In this document: positions 31,125 through 41,107 of the stretch, one piece after another | Layout: every line of letters starts with the position of its first letter | How positions within the stretch are numbered: the stretch's first letter is position 1 | Source of the DNA: Plasmodiophora brassicae | Taxonomy: Eukaryota > Endomyxa > Phytomyxea > Plasmodiophorida > Plasmodiophoridae | Assembly (NCBI GenBank): GCA_039704465.1 | Contig: JASFAU010000001.1 | Span: 1,116,001-1,180,000, forward strand | Direction: 5' to 3' | DNA length: 64,000 nucleotides | The notes under the pieces: generated by a model | Databases searched by the model: none | The model's input: the letters and a program-made list of their open reading frames with translations, nothing else | Told to the model about the DNA's origin: nothing | Translations under genes and position numbers: made by a program

Positions 31125-31130
31125 TTTTTT
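31125..31130 (+). terminator. RNA polymerase III terminator
   Basis: Six T residues begin four bases after the tRNA 3' end, the usual pol III stop signal. Confidence 0.85.
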
Positions 31131-31511
31131 GCGGAATCGCACGATGATTGGGCTGGACGCAGCCGACGTCTAGAAGCATCGCCTCGCTTGCCGATCGGCG
31201 ACGACTGCACAAAGTAATACTAATATTAACTCGTGTCCGGCAGGTTCATCGTGACGAGGTAACGCAACTGAAATGCCTATTGTGCACGGTATCATTTTGT
31301 GCATAGCATCATCGGCACTTTCATATCGAACCTGGCGTACAGGCCTGACGCAGGTCTTGTTTGGTGAGCGCCGTGAGGTCCATGGCCGATCAGGAGGAGC
31401 CCCTGCCAAAACCGGAATTCGGCGGCTGCACAGCGCTGCCGAGCCATGTTTTGCCAGCCAAACGCCTTCCTACGTAATACGCGCGTCCGTTGCCGAACCA
31501 CCCCACAAGTT
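31131..31511. other. intergenic, no gene seen
   Basis: 381 bp between the tRNA terminator and the promoter-proximal repeats of the next gene. I see no ORF with credible features. Confidence 0.55.
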
Positions 31512-31548
31512 CCCCATTGCCCATTGGCCATTGCGCATTGCCCAGTGG
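31512..31548 (+). promoter_or_regulatory. clustered CCATTG/CATTG repeats ahead of a secreted-protein gene
   Basis: Four copies of (C)CATTG(G/C) occur in 37 bp, 33-69 bp upstream of the ATG at 31581. Read on the other strand they resemble repeated CCAAT boxes (CCAATGG in one case). The spacing of 6-8 bp and closeness to the start codon suggest a core promoter motif, by inference only. Confidence 0.4.
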
Positions 31549-31580
31549 CCGTCCGTTTAACACTCTCAGACGTCCACCGC

Positions 31581-32543
31581 ATGCATCGCTTCGCTGTGGT
31601 TCGGGCGGTTGTCGTCGTTTCGTTTCTGCTGCTTCTGGTCGATGCCGGAGTCGGCACCTGGCTCGAATCGCTGAAGGCTGCCGCGTCGCGACATCTGCTG
31701 TGCCGCCGCGGTGAACGTTCGACCAACACCGCAGCACCGAAACGGAAATGGTTCAAGAAACTCCACCTGAAATTTGGGCAACGCACGGCTCCTGCCGTAC
31801 AACCCTATTCCCCTGTGTCTCCACGAGAACGCGCCGGTGACGCCCAGCAGCATCCCCGTTACTACGTCGACGGCGAGCCGGAGCCGGACCCTGATCGGGG
31901 ATTGGTCGACCGAAGTGGAACTTCGGAGTCCAATGGCGACGGATATGACCTCGACTCGTTTATTCATCGTTATCGGCAATCGTCGCTCTATTCAACGGTC
32001 AGCAATTGCTCAAACTGTGCCGCTGCCAGCGATTCCAGCGCCTGTTCATTGTCCGTCTGTTCGGATGCTCCTGAGATCGTTGGCTGCGACCCCAATGGTG
32101 ATGACCAGCTTTCGCCAACGACGACGTCCAGTTGGATGTTTGACCACCGCGAATGGGGTCCTAGCATGCCGTATCCAATTGTCGAATCCGAGTCGACAGG
32201 GAATGCAGACGTCAGTGCTCCAGCAGCGCGATTGGCTGACGAAAGTTGCCATGCTGATGTCGCCCTGACCAGCATTATCTCGACTGGCGGCCCCACTCTC
32301 GAAGTCCAGTCAGATACGTTGGCGAGCGACACGACCGACTACCAGTCTGCCACGAGCGACCAGAGCCCTGCGAGTGCGATCCAGGCCGAACAATTCGACA
32401 AACGCAGTGTCGAAAGCAACGCAAGCTGGGACACCGTCGACCGGGCTGAGCTCACGATGGCCAAGCTGCATACCCGCCTGTCCCTGTACAATCTCGGGAT
32501 CAACTCCGATCTCGATAACGCGTCAACGCTGTCGGCACACTGA
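31581..32543 (+). CDS. predicted secreted Ser/Thr/Asp-rich protein
   Basis: A single exon, 320 residues. The ATG at 31581 opens a clear signal peptide (MHRFAVVRAVVVVSFLLLLVDAG). The mature part starts with a basic segment (KRKWFKKLHLKFGQR) and then is largely disordered, rich in Ser, Asp, Thr and Glu, with a short cysteine-containing island (CSNCAAASDSSACSLSVC). No catalytic domain, no membrane helix after the leader and no homologue that I recognise. Secreted, disordered and orphan-looking proteins of this kind include host-interaction candidates in parasites, but that is a guess. The frame is open upstream of 31581 without changing the argument for this start. Confidence 0.65.
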   Translation: MHRFAVVRAVVVVSFLLLLVDAGVGTWLESLKAAASRHLLCRRGERSTNTAAPKRKWFKKLHLKFGQRTAPAVQPYSPVSPRERAGDAQQHPRYYVDGEPEPDPDRGLVDRSGTSESNGDGYDLDSFIHRYRQSSLYSTVSNCSNCAAASDSSACSLSVCSDAPEIVGCDPNGDDQLSPTTTSSWMFDHREWGPSMPYPIVESESTGNADVSAPAARLADESCHADVALTSIISTGGPTLEVQSDTLASDTTDYQSATSDQSPASAIQAEQFDKRSVESNASWDTVDRAELTMAKLHTRLSLYNLGINSDLDNASTLSAH

Positions 32544-32693
32544 CGCTTACTACGGTTCTACAACACCCGTTTGCGACAGCCAACTGATGCGACGTCGTCC
32601 ACGTCTGGCAACAGCGATAGCGGTAGCGGACCCCGCAGATCGAACGGGGTGGGCGGCGCGTGTCGGGCCTGCCGCCTGCTACGCTGGGCGACG

Positions 32694-33713
32694 ATGGCGG
32701 CAAACAGGGTAGCGACGGCAGTGGCGAACAAGGTCGCCGGGAGAACAGCGGCGCCCTGTGCGGAGTGGGCCGGTCGGCTGCGCAGCCGTCATGAGCAGAT
32801 CGAGTTCCGCGCCAGGAAGCATTCGTATTCCTGGCAGGGACGCCTGTGCACGTCCGTGACGACGCACGTGGCGTCGTACTTCCCAAAGTTCGACGCCGAT
32901 GCTGTCCTGGATTCGTACTTCGATCGCTGGCAGAAGGACCCGTCGTCGAAGTACTACGGTCTGGAGCGCCACGCGATCAAGGCCCTGTGGAGCTCCAAGG
33001 GCCTACGTGCCGCCACCTCAGGGACCTCGCTGCATGCCGCCATCGAACGGTACTGGAACGGCGATGACGCCGCGTTCGACGGGATTGATGAGCAGACGAG
33101 GGACCAGTTCGCCGAGTTCGTCAATAACGCTGGCCCATTCCAAGATCCGGTTCTCGCAGAAACCCGCATTGTCGATGTACGTGCCTAGTCTACGAACGGT
33201 TGCCGGCTATCTATTCAACTTGCCCGATGCTGTCAGCCAGAGCTTCTCATTGCTGGAACCGTGGACTGTATTATGCCTGGGGCGGCGACGAACTCGGTCA
33301 TTATGTACGACTGGAAGCGCACGACCAAGGCGCTATCTCCCGACGCGCCATCCTATGGCAAGCGTGCGTTCCAGCCCATCTCGAAAGTTCCCGATACATC
33401 ATACTCAAAGTATACGTGACGAGACTGTGATATTCGTATGCCTTACTTACACCTCGGCAGGTACTCGATTCAGCTGAATCTATACAAGGACATACTCGAA
33501 CGTGTTTACGATATCGAAGTCGAGGTGGGAGCGCATATTGTGTAAGACTTCGGTGCACGATAATGGAGTTGTGACTAGGCAATGTTTCTGGTGCAACTGT
33601 CACCCCAAATCGACACCTATGTGCTAACGCCTGTTCCCGACATGCCGACTGAGATTAATGCTATCAACAACCATCGGAAAGCGAAGCTCGAACGAGATCG
33701 TATTGATAAATAG
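32694..33713 (+). CDS. PD-(D/E)XK superfamily nuclease
   Basis: Four exons (32694-33176, 33237-33409, 33461-33539, 33579-33713; introns of 60, 51 and 39 nt) give 289 residues. An N-terminal helical region contains SGTSLHAAIERYW, the conserved G..LH..IE start of RecB/Cas4-like folds. The catalytic strand reads IAGTVDCIM, supplying Asp, followed by the VIMYDWKRT block, where DWK is the (D/E)xK motif. The later QLNLYKDIL matches the QxxxY motif of this superfamily. All core residues are therefore present, so DNA cleavage is plausible. Similar stand-alone nucleases occur in large DNA viruses, phages and some protists; the biological role here is open. The last intron uses a GTGTAAG donor and is short. 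Confidence 0.75.
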
Positions 33714-33960
33714 ACCGAAGTACAGCGTGGGAATATGCTTGTCACATGCGGGATGCCAACGAGAACGGGCGTCTCTGTGTTTGAGGGGCATCGGCACGAT
33801 ACTCTGCGATCGTGTCCGCCAGCTGTTTCAAACGTTCGTTGCAGCTGCCTTTCCCTCCTGGCGGTTCGTATTCAGGCCCCAGACGCAGTAGTTGGGATGC
33901 TTTCGAAGCTTTGTTTTCCTAGGGAGCCAAGTAAACAACACGGGTGTCGATGATAGCACG

Positions 33961-36688
33961 CTACTGGACCTCGATAACTGGTTGCGCTAGCAGAATCTTC
34001 TTGACCTCGAACCACTTGAACGCTTGGCGAACGCAGTCTGTAGAGACGCTTTCGTAGAACGCCACCTCACCTAAGCAGGCGACCAACTTTAAAAGGCAAG
34101 GTTCACCGCGCCGACTATGAGGTATACCCTTGTAGAAGAACTGTTCGGCTTCGACGCTAGCCTTCGCAGTCAAGGCGCTGGCGTCAATAATGGCACCCTT
34201 CGGTAGCTTCATCAACGTCATGCAACAGGACCAGTACGTGTCGATAAGCGGCCAGATAAGCATGCAGAGAAACGAAAAGTATTTGATCCCTCTTTCGTCG
34301 ACGCACAGCGAACCGTCACTGTTTTCTCCAAGGAACCTCCTACAAAGAGCAGCCTGTCAACGATAAGGAGCCAAAGGGTGATACTCAGGCGATGACTTTG
34401 CAATCAAGGAGGCGGTGACGTCGCGGAAGTTTTCTTCAATGTTAAACGTCGGCTTGAACACAAACTCGGTTTTCATCAGTTGGCTAACGAAACGGACCCT
34501 CTCGAGGAGCCCACTTCTGGACACGCCATGGGATTGCTGCTTCCCACCAAACTGTATCGTAACGTTTAGTTTGTACATGGGTACCGAGAGTTGACATTTC
34601 GGCTCACATCAAGGTTCCGATGCCTATGATCTGCAACAAGGGCAACGGCAACACACGCCTCTGCAACCCACCAATGGATAACGGCGTTGCGGTATATGCC
34701 CAATTCCAACGATTCAGCGAACCAGTATCTGATTATTCGTCGGTCAGCTGCCCTCTGTAGGGTGATGCTATCATGAGCGCACCAACCCGGAGATAACACC
34801 ATTGCGCAAGGTGACGAGCCTTCCAAACATTGCAATGGCACCATCGACAACCAACGCAATCGGTTCCGTCTGAAGTAGGTGGGACAGACGTGCCCCGCGC
34901 CTTTTCAGGTCTTCTACGAGCTGAGTGACTCGATCAATGACGACCTGGACAAACACCGTTAGAAGCTTCGGTCGCGAGACACGTTGATGCAGGTTCGAGA
35001 CAGTTCTTTGAATGCCACGAGTGCGGCTTGTCAGCAGAACAGAAGCGACAAGCGAAGAGGCCTGTGGGGTAACACCTGAGCAACGGCAAGTCGGAGTATT
35101 GCCAGGATACAAAGAAACATACTGTGACCACTGTAGCAACGTCAGCTTCGTATAGGGCCGTGTATGACAGCGTGGCCAACGTTAGGGCCCTGCTACGTTT
35201 CGCAGACGGTCCTGAGAGTTGATGCTTGCACATGCCCAAGTACGAACGCAGGCTGATAAACTTGTCGCTGATTGCTAACTAGAGCGCAACAAAGGCGTTA
35301 ACAGTCGCATGTTTGAGTCAACTTGTGAAGCAGCGCGTACATCAATGGAACCCAGATGAAGTTTGACGACCTCTTTCGCTGCACGAAGAAACCCGAACAG
35401 AGACTCCTTCTCCTTGCTGTTCCCAAGCAGCTCCCGCACGAATGATTTCCCCTCAACCTGCATACTGCGGGTCAACAAGTACAAAGATATCCACTACTTG
35501 TACTACCATGCGATCGTATGAAATGCCAATCGGCACCAAGGTTACGTCTGGAACGACGCCTTCTAACACTAATTGCGCGATAACCTATCGTCAATGGCAT
35601 TCAGCAACCGTTTTGAAGCACAGTCACGGGCAGGACCTCAAGGAAACCTGACTTGGGCGCAATGGACTTCCCTGACCTGCTGCGCCCGCCTTCAATAAAG
35701 CATTCCAGCATGCAGCCGGACTGCAGGAGCAGGGACAGGTATTCGGTAAAAACCGCCCAGTAGATCTGATCAGACCCGAATCGGCGACGGATGAAAACAG
35801 CACCAGCACTCTTCAAAATCCTCCCAATAATGGGGAAGTTCAGGTTGTCACCTTGGCAACCATTGTCACGAAAGCAAATTGCTCGAGAGACAGACGCCAG
35901 ATACCAGCAATTACAAATGGAACTGGTAGCTGGTTGGCGACCGCTGCAAACTGAATGGCTATCTGTGCATATTGCGTAAAGTGAGCTATAAACCACGAGA
36001 TAACATAGGGGATCCAAAGACGAACGTAGTCCATGTGCGAACGATGGGTTGGAAGGAGGATGACGGGGCCAGACTTCAAAGCTGTCTTGATCTGTTGACA
36101 AGCGTCAGCAGCGACCGCCTTGCCCATCAAAATCGTACGGAACTAACGCGTTCAATACCGTCCTTGTTCACATTAATGCCACCCCGATACAGATTGCCTA
36201 ATAGGCGGTGCGGATAATGAGTGTGTCGTAATAGGCAATACCAGTGAACTGGACTGACGTAGAAGTTGACGCGCACCTAAACCTAGTGGATATAGAAGAG
36301 CGGGTTTGACAGTCGCAGCCATCTCATTGAGCACTTGGCGAGTACACTCTCTACAAGCTCTGCCGCAACCAATGAGCATTGCGCCGGCCAAGGCCACATC
36401 ACTATGCGTCACACCGTTCGTTCATGATTCCCTCTGAAACGATGCGTGTCACGGTGGCTTTGACGCGTGCAGAATTAAGAACTCTTTGCTCCAGCTGCGC
36501 GGGCGTCAGGTCCAATCGTGTCTGAACGCCAAGCGTTGCCGTCTGATGCAGGGGAATCAGAGGCCACTGCGTGATCCCGACCCGACCACGGAGGAGAGGA
36601 CCCATTGGAGATCAGCCGAGGTCGCACCCAGGCGCCCGTTGCCGACGCCCACCCTTGTCACGTCGACGAAGGCGGCTTCGCTACCCAT
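33961..36688 (-). CDS. glycerol-3-phosphate/dihydroxyacetone-phosphate acyltransferase
   Basis: Acylates glycerol-3-phosphate or DHAP at sn-1, the first step of glycerolipid or ether-lipid synthesis. The gene begins at an ATG at 36688 and has about a dozen short introns. Family blocks appear in order on the minus strand: LNSARVKATVTRIVSE, NLYRGGINVNKDGIER, the catalytic PlsC box LLPTHRSHMDY (HxxxxD), AGDNLNFPIIGRILKSAGAVFIRR, IEGGRSRSGK, VPIGISYDRM, LGIYRNAVIH, then the C-terminal helical GPAT domain (LLERVRFVSQLMKTEFVF, LIWPLIDTYWSC, GEVAFYESVSTD). These place it with mitochondrial GPAT and peroxisomal DHAPAT; no PTS1 is seen at the C-terminus, so compartment and substrate are undecided. It ends at 33961. 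Confidence 0.87.
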
Positions 36689-36734
36689 CGTCGAAAACCG
36701 AGTAATTTCGGAACCCTGAATTCTGCATTGAAAA

Positions 36735-37001
36735 ATGACCCAAGTTGCACGTTTTTTAGACGAGCGTCACTCGAACTGTGATGTTCATCGTCTTCATCCG
36801 GGATACATACATACAATGAATGTGTTGTGGGGGTCTTTGGCCTGCGTTGATGGGTACGGCTTGCCGCTTACCTGGACCGATCACATGAGCGACGAGCTTT
36901 GCGCTTGCCAGGTACGTCGTCACACATGTCGCGCGTGCGCTTGCGGTTCTGGCCTTGCGTAGGTGGAGCTTACTGAGAGTAATTCTGGAAAGACCGCCTA
37001 G
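36735..37001 (+). CDS. small hypothetical protein
   Basis: Exons 36735-36911 and 36963-37001 with a clean 51-nt GTACGT...CGTAG intron, giving 71 residues. No recognised domain; the sequence has several Cys, His and Trp (CVDGYGLPLTWTDHMSD). It starts 46 bp from the divergent acyltransferase gene. The only support is an intron of the local type, so this may be spurious. Confidence 0.35.
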
Positions 37002-37029
37002 GTAGTCTGCCCGAGCTTAAACATGCTTT

Positions 37030-37433
37030 CCTCACGGCAGTCCTTGCCTTATGCAGTCCATGTTCACAATGCCAGTTTCCTCCACACTCTTGTAGTAGCG
37101 CTTAACCCGGGCACGCCACTTCCGCCACCTTGCCGGGGCACTGAGTTCCATGGTCATATGAACCACATCCACGGCAGTCTTTTCACCGGTACCTCCACAA
37201 TCTACTCAGAAGAGAAATTCTTCGACATCGAGCCAAGGAAGAGTGTCAGCAACGCCGGCATTTTCAAAAGTTGTTGTCGCCCATCATGTGGCAACCGTGT
37301 ACCCTGTCGGATCAGGGATCCACTGTGTACAGAGGTTGCCCGCAGGTGAGAGCCGCGACAGACAACACCAAGGGCAACAGGAGACCGACTACAAGGACAG
37401 CCCATGAATGCCATGCTAACGTGTGCGCTGCAT
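37030..37433 (-). CDS. candidate small secreted cysteine-containing protein
   Basis: A strong hydrophobic leader ending LSVAALTCGQPLYTVDP reads on the minus strand at 37320-37410. It becomes an ATG-started signal peptide (MQRTLGLLLPLVLSVAA) if a 32-nt intron (GTTAGC...TTGTAG) follows the ATG at 37433. A TATAAAG box lies 25 bp upstream of this ATG (37458-37464). Downstream, the coding path is not resolved: frames with Cys-Gly-rich stretches (CRGCGSYDHGTQCPG) run to about 37030 but need one or more further introns. The leader makes a secreted product plausible; the full structure needs transcripts. Confidence 0.3.
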
Positions 37434-37517
37434 CAGACTGGAGCGAGCGGTCTCGCGCTTTATACGAAATGAGTATGAATCAGCACTTGAAGGTCGGGCG
37501 TTGAACAGGCTGGACAC

Positions 37518-40500
37518 CTAAGCCCACTTAGCGCGAAGCTGAGATGCTTTGGCAGCGCGACTGGAGATCATAATTGCGATAAAGACGCCAGTGACAGTCG
37601 CGATCAGGAATGGCAGGTTGAAGTCAGCATTGAGCAGGTCAAAAGGACGAGATGGGTGGACCTTGGTTAAGAACAGGTCAAGGCCAACAGCGAGAACGAT
37701 TGAGGCCGATTCCAGGTCGGTCGGTGCCGAGTACAGGGCAGCGAGCCTGGCGATACTGGTGTTGAATGACAGAACTTCAAGGGGTTGGATGCCGATCATC
37801 GGAGAATAGGGACGAATATGTAAAGCCGTGGCGATGGGAGATGGGCCTGGGGGGCGCCGCGGGTCCAGAAAGGACCTGTCAATCATCGTAACTTGACCAG
37901 AGCAAAGGCCAACAATTATCTGGAACACCAATTAGCCTGGCAGAGCGCCACCCCAGCACGAAGCCGTACCTGTTTGCCTGCAACGCCATATCGAGTCCTG
38001 GTCACGCCAATTGAACAAATCGCTGCCGGGTAGAGGTACGACTGAGACAGGACGACATCTGCAACCGAGTTCAGATTATGAAGGGATAGCTGGGAATTCG
38101 TGCGGATACCATTGTGGTAAATATCGACGACAGCAATTTGGTACTGCATCTCTTTCGCGCTGAAGAATGTATAAACGACGGAATGCTCCAGTACTGCTAC
38201 GCGGACGGCAGATGGACGCAACCCACAGCCAGCATGCTCATTGTGATAGAGCGTGGCGCCCGTAACGCCGTCGATTATCACCACAGCAAGGATACTACAA
38301 ATGTAAACAATAGGTCAAAAAACGAAGCAACGAAGCAACGAGGAACACACCCTGTTGAAGGCGACACTGTCACAGCGGCAAGGATACCGCGATGGATATA
38401 CTTGAAAACAACCCGTTTCTGTTGCTGGTCGGAAGGAGCGGGCAGGTTAACTGGAATCTCAACTGCAGGGTCAGCCACAGGTTCATCAGGAAGCGATGAT
38501 GCCATGTCAACGAGCAGCGACTCCTTTGGAAAGACATAACTCCATCGGACAGATGAAGACAGGCGGTCCTCTGTCGTGCTGATCACAAAGCCTTGAATGG
38601 AATTTGAGGACACGTTGGCAAAGTTGAATTGTAGGCCGTAAGGGAACATGTTGGCCAGAATCGGTTTCGCTTCCGAAGGATACACATCAGCCGTTCCTGC
38701 AAGCAACGATTGTTTAGAAACCGCAAGCATATACGTATTCAATGCACAATACCGTCTAAATATGAAAGAACGAGAAGCGACCGGTGCACAGCCCTTGGAA
38801 ACATCGCAACATGGACGACATCACCTGCCCACGATCGCCTAGCTGACACAGTGCCAGAGCGTGGATCCACGTGGATCGTGCTCCTGCCAATAGCGATGGC
38901 AAGCTCAGGAGGTTCAATAGCAGCAACGCTCGTGATCGGTTTCACAAGGAAAATGCCATGTCTTTTCCCGAGTTCTTCACCAATGTAGATGGACCAAAGA
39001 GTGGATGATGTTTCGCTGCATATCGCATAGACCTTGACGTCTGACAAAACCACGATGATCTTCCGCATATTGAAAGCTTTCTTATCCAGCTGAAGCGCCG
39101 TGCGAGTAGGAAGCAACAGCGCTTGATAGACCCTGCCATTGATTCTTACACCCACCCCGTTGTGTTTTGCACATCACACCAACCCTTGAAGAATATCCAG
39201 AGAGTGACTGGCAAACGATTTCGCAGTCTCCAACTGCAAGAGGAGACGGTCCGGGAAAAGGCGAGGAAACTCATCATGCGCGCCGTCCGAATACGCGTAA
39301 GTCCTTTGCATCCACAGTAAGAAACACGTTCGGCATCGTAGTGCATCGACATATACACACCGAGCCTCCAAAGGATAGTCAATTAGTTCGGCCTGAAGTG
39401 GTACAGACAAAGCATTCTCACGGGTCCAAAGAACGGAAGACTTGCTACCTGTCGAAACGCGTAAGACATGTGAAATCCATGTGAACCATGAGCAGAAACC
39501 TAATCGAATCAAGGATAGGGCGAAATCCTTGCTTGTCACTGCACACAAGAAGCGTTTACAGACGAGGGTGTCAATGGCCCCATGGTCGCTTGAACGGAAA
39601 TCAACGGAGAACTTTGTTGTCGACGAGCTCAAGGTTATCTGACGCGACACATTATTTGGGCGAGAACAACTCACGAGAGCACGCTTCTACCGTGTCCTTT
39701 GCCTGATACGCATGCACTGTGCCCGACGCCAATTGTGCCAGACTTCCAGCAGGCATTGAAACATGCCGAACAGTAGATTCGGTGGAATCAGGACGCTCGG
39801 GAAACGAGATGATATAAACGTCGTTGTGGGACGTCACAGCCACTTCACTATTACCGATTCGAACGATTCGGGTGCCCGTTCCGAATTCCTTTGGCACCGT
39901 GACCGTATCGAGACCCATTGTAGCGACTGTTAATTTGGCACCGCTCAGGATGACAGCTCGACTTCCTGAAATGCCGACAACAGACCTACCGATACAGTTA
40001 GCAGGAATTAACGTCAATGGATGGTAAAAAGGTTATTACGATTGATATGCAATTGGATGTTCTTTTCGCTTAATACGCGTTCCAGAGCTGTCCAGAGCAT
40101 CGAAAAAGACAGCACGACGTTGTGTATCCTCGACCACGATATCGACGAGGTCCACGCTTCGGCCACGTCCTGAAATCCCACGGATATTGCCGCCAGAAGC
40201 ATACACGTAAACTGGAAGCGCTGTCCCTGAAGAGAGTCTTTCGTCAGTTCAATAGGCAATACAGCACGAGCGAGTGCACGTACCGGAATTGAACGCTACT
40301 ACATGGGTGGAATTCGCTGCTGCCACTAGTGAGCTTGTGACGACGATATCGAAGTGGTCCGATTTGGGCGGTTGCCCAATGCGTGCAGGCAAGCCAGTGC
40401 GAAACGCCCCAGTAATGTTGTGGACGACCCCATTGGCCGCGTTCCAGATACCCATCATGGGTTGCCCGTCAATACTAGGCCCTGTTACCACTGTGTAGAC

Positions 40501-40879
40501 CAACGTTCCATCGCAGTACATTCCGGAAATATCGTTCCCATCCGCTAGGACCTACAGGACAACTGTCGATCGACGCACCCAACTGAAACATCACACACAT
40601 CCAACCTGACGCCAGCGGATATCACCAGTATGCACATCTAAACCAGCAAGCACACCACTATGGGTGGCTACGATAACCAAATCATCTCCAAGATGGACAT
40701 GCCGAACACGCCCGATCCCTGGGCGATACCTACCCGCAAAGGAATCAACCCGGTACTATTCACGCCTTCGTCATCTCTACTGCCCACCAGTCATTCTCGC
40801 CAACCTCGTGTTCGTAGATCCCTTGCACGGCGCTCGCAACCGTCAAGACAATGACGGCCGCAACAGCGACGTTGGGCAT
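37518..40879 (-). CDS. EMC1: ER membrane protein complex subunit 1 (EMC1)
   Basis: The large luminal subunit of the EMC insertase. The ATG at 40879 opens a signal peptide (MPNVAVAAVIVLTVASAVQG) directly followed by YEHEVGENDW, equivalent to the YEDQVGKFDW start of the mature protein. The PQQ-like beta-propeller begins with GRVRHVHLGDDLVIVATHSGVLAGLDVHTGDIRWRQ-type sequence and continues through several exons (WTRENALSVPLQAELIDYPL, then DGVTGATLYH). The C-terminal DUF1620 region is classical: LDPRRP, SFNTSIARLAALYSAPTDLE, VGLDLFLTKVHPSRPFD, then a single membrane helix and a short basic tail at 37518. Introns number at least seven; several boundaries were not fixed individually. Confidence 0.9.
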
Positions 40880-41107
40880 AACCGTCGACGCAGTCCGGAT
40901 CCGAATGAGACAGCAACTGACGGATTGGACACAGGCGGTACCTACATAGTGCTCGTTTCAGGGCGGGCTTCGGTTCAATACGTATGTTTATGTCATGACA
41001 GTATATCTCTGGCGCTAAGTCATTCGCTTGGGTTGCATCGCGCTTGCCACATTATACGATACGACGCGAGCTATAATTTCTCGTTAGTGGGGGCTTTCGA
41101 CTAAGTA

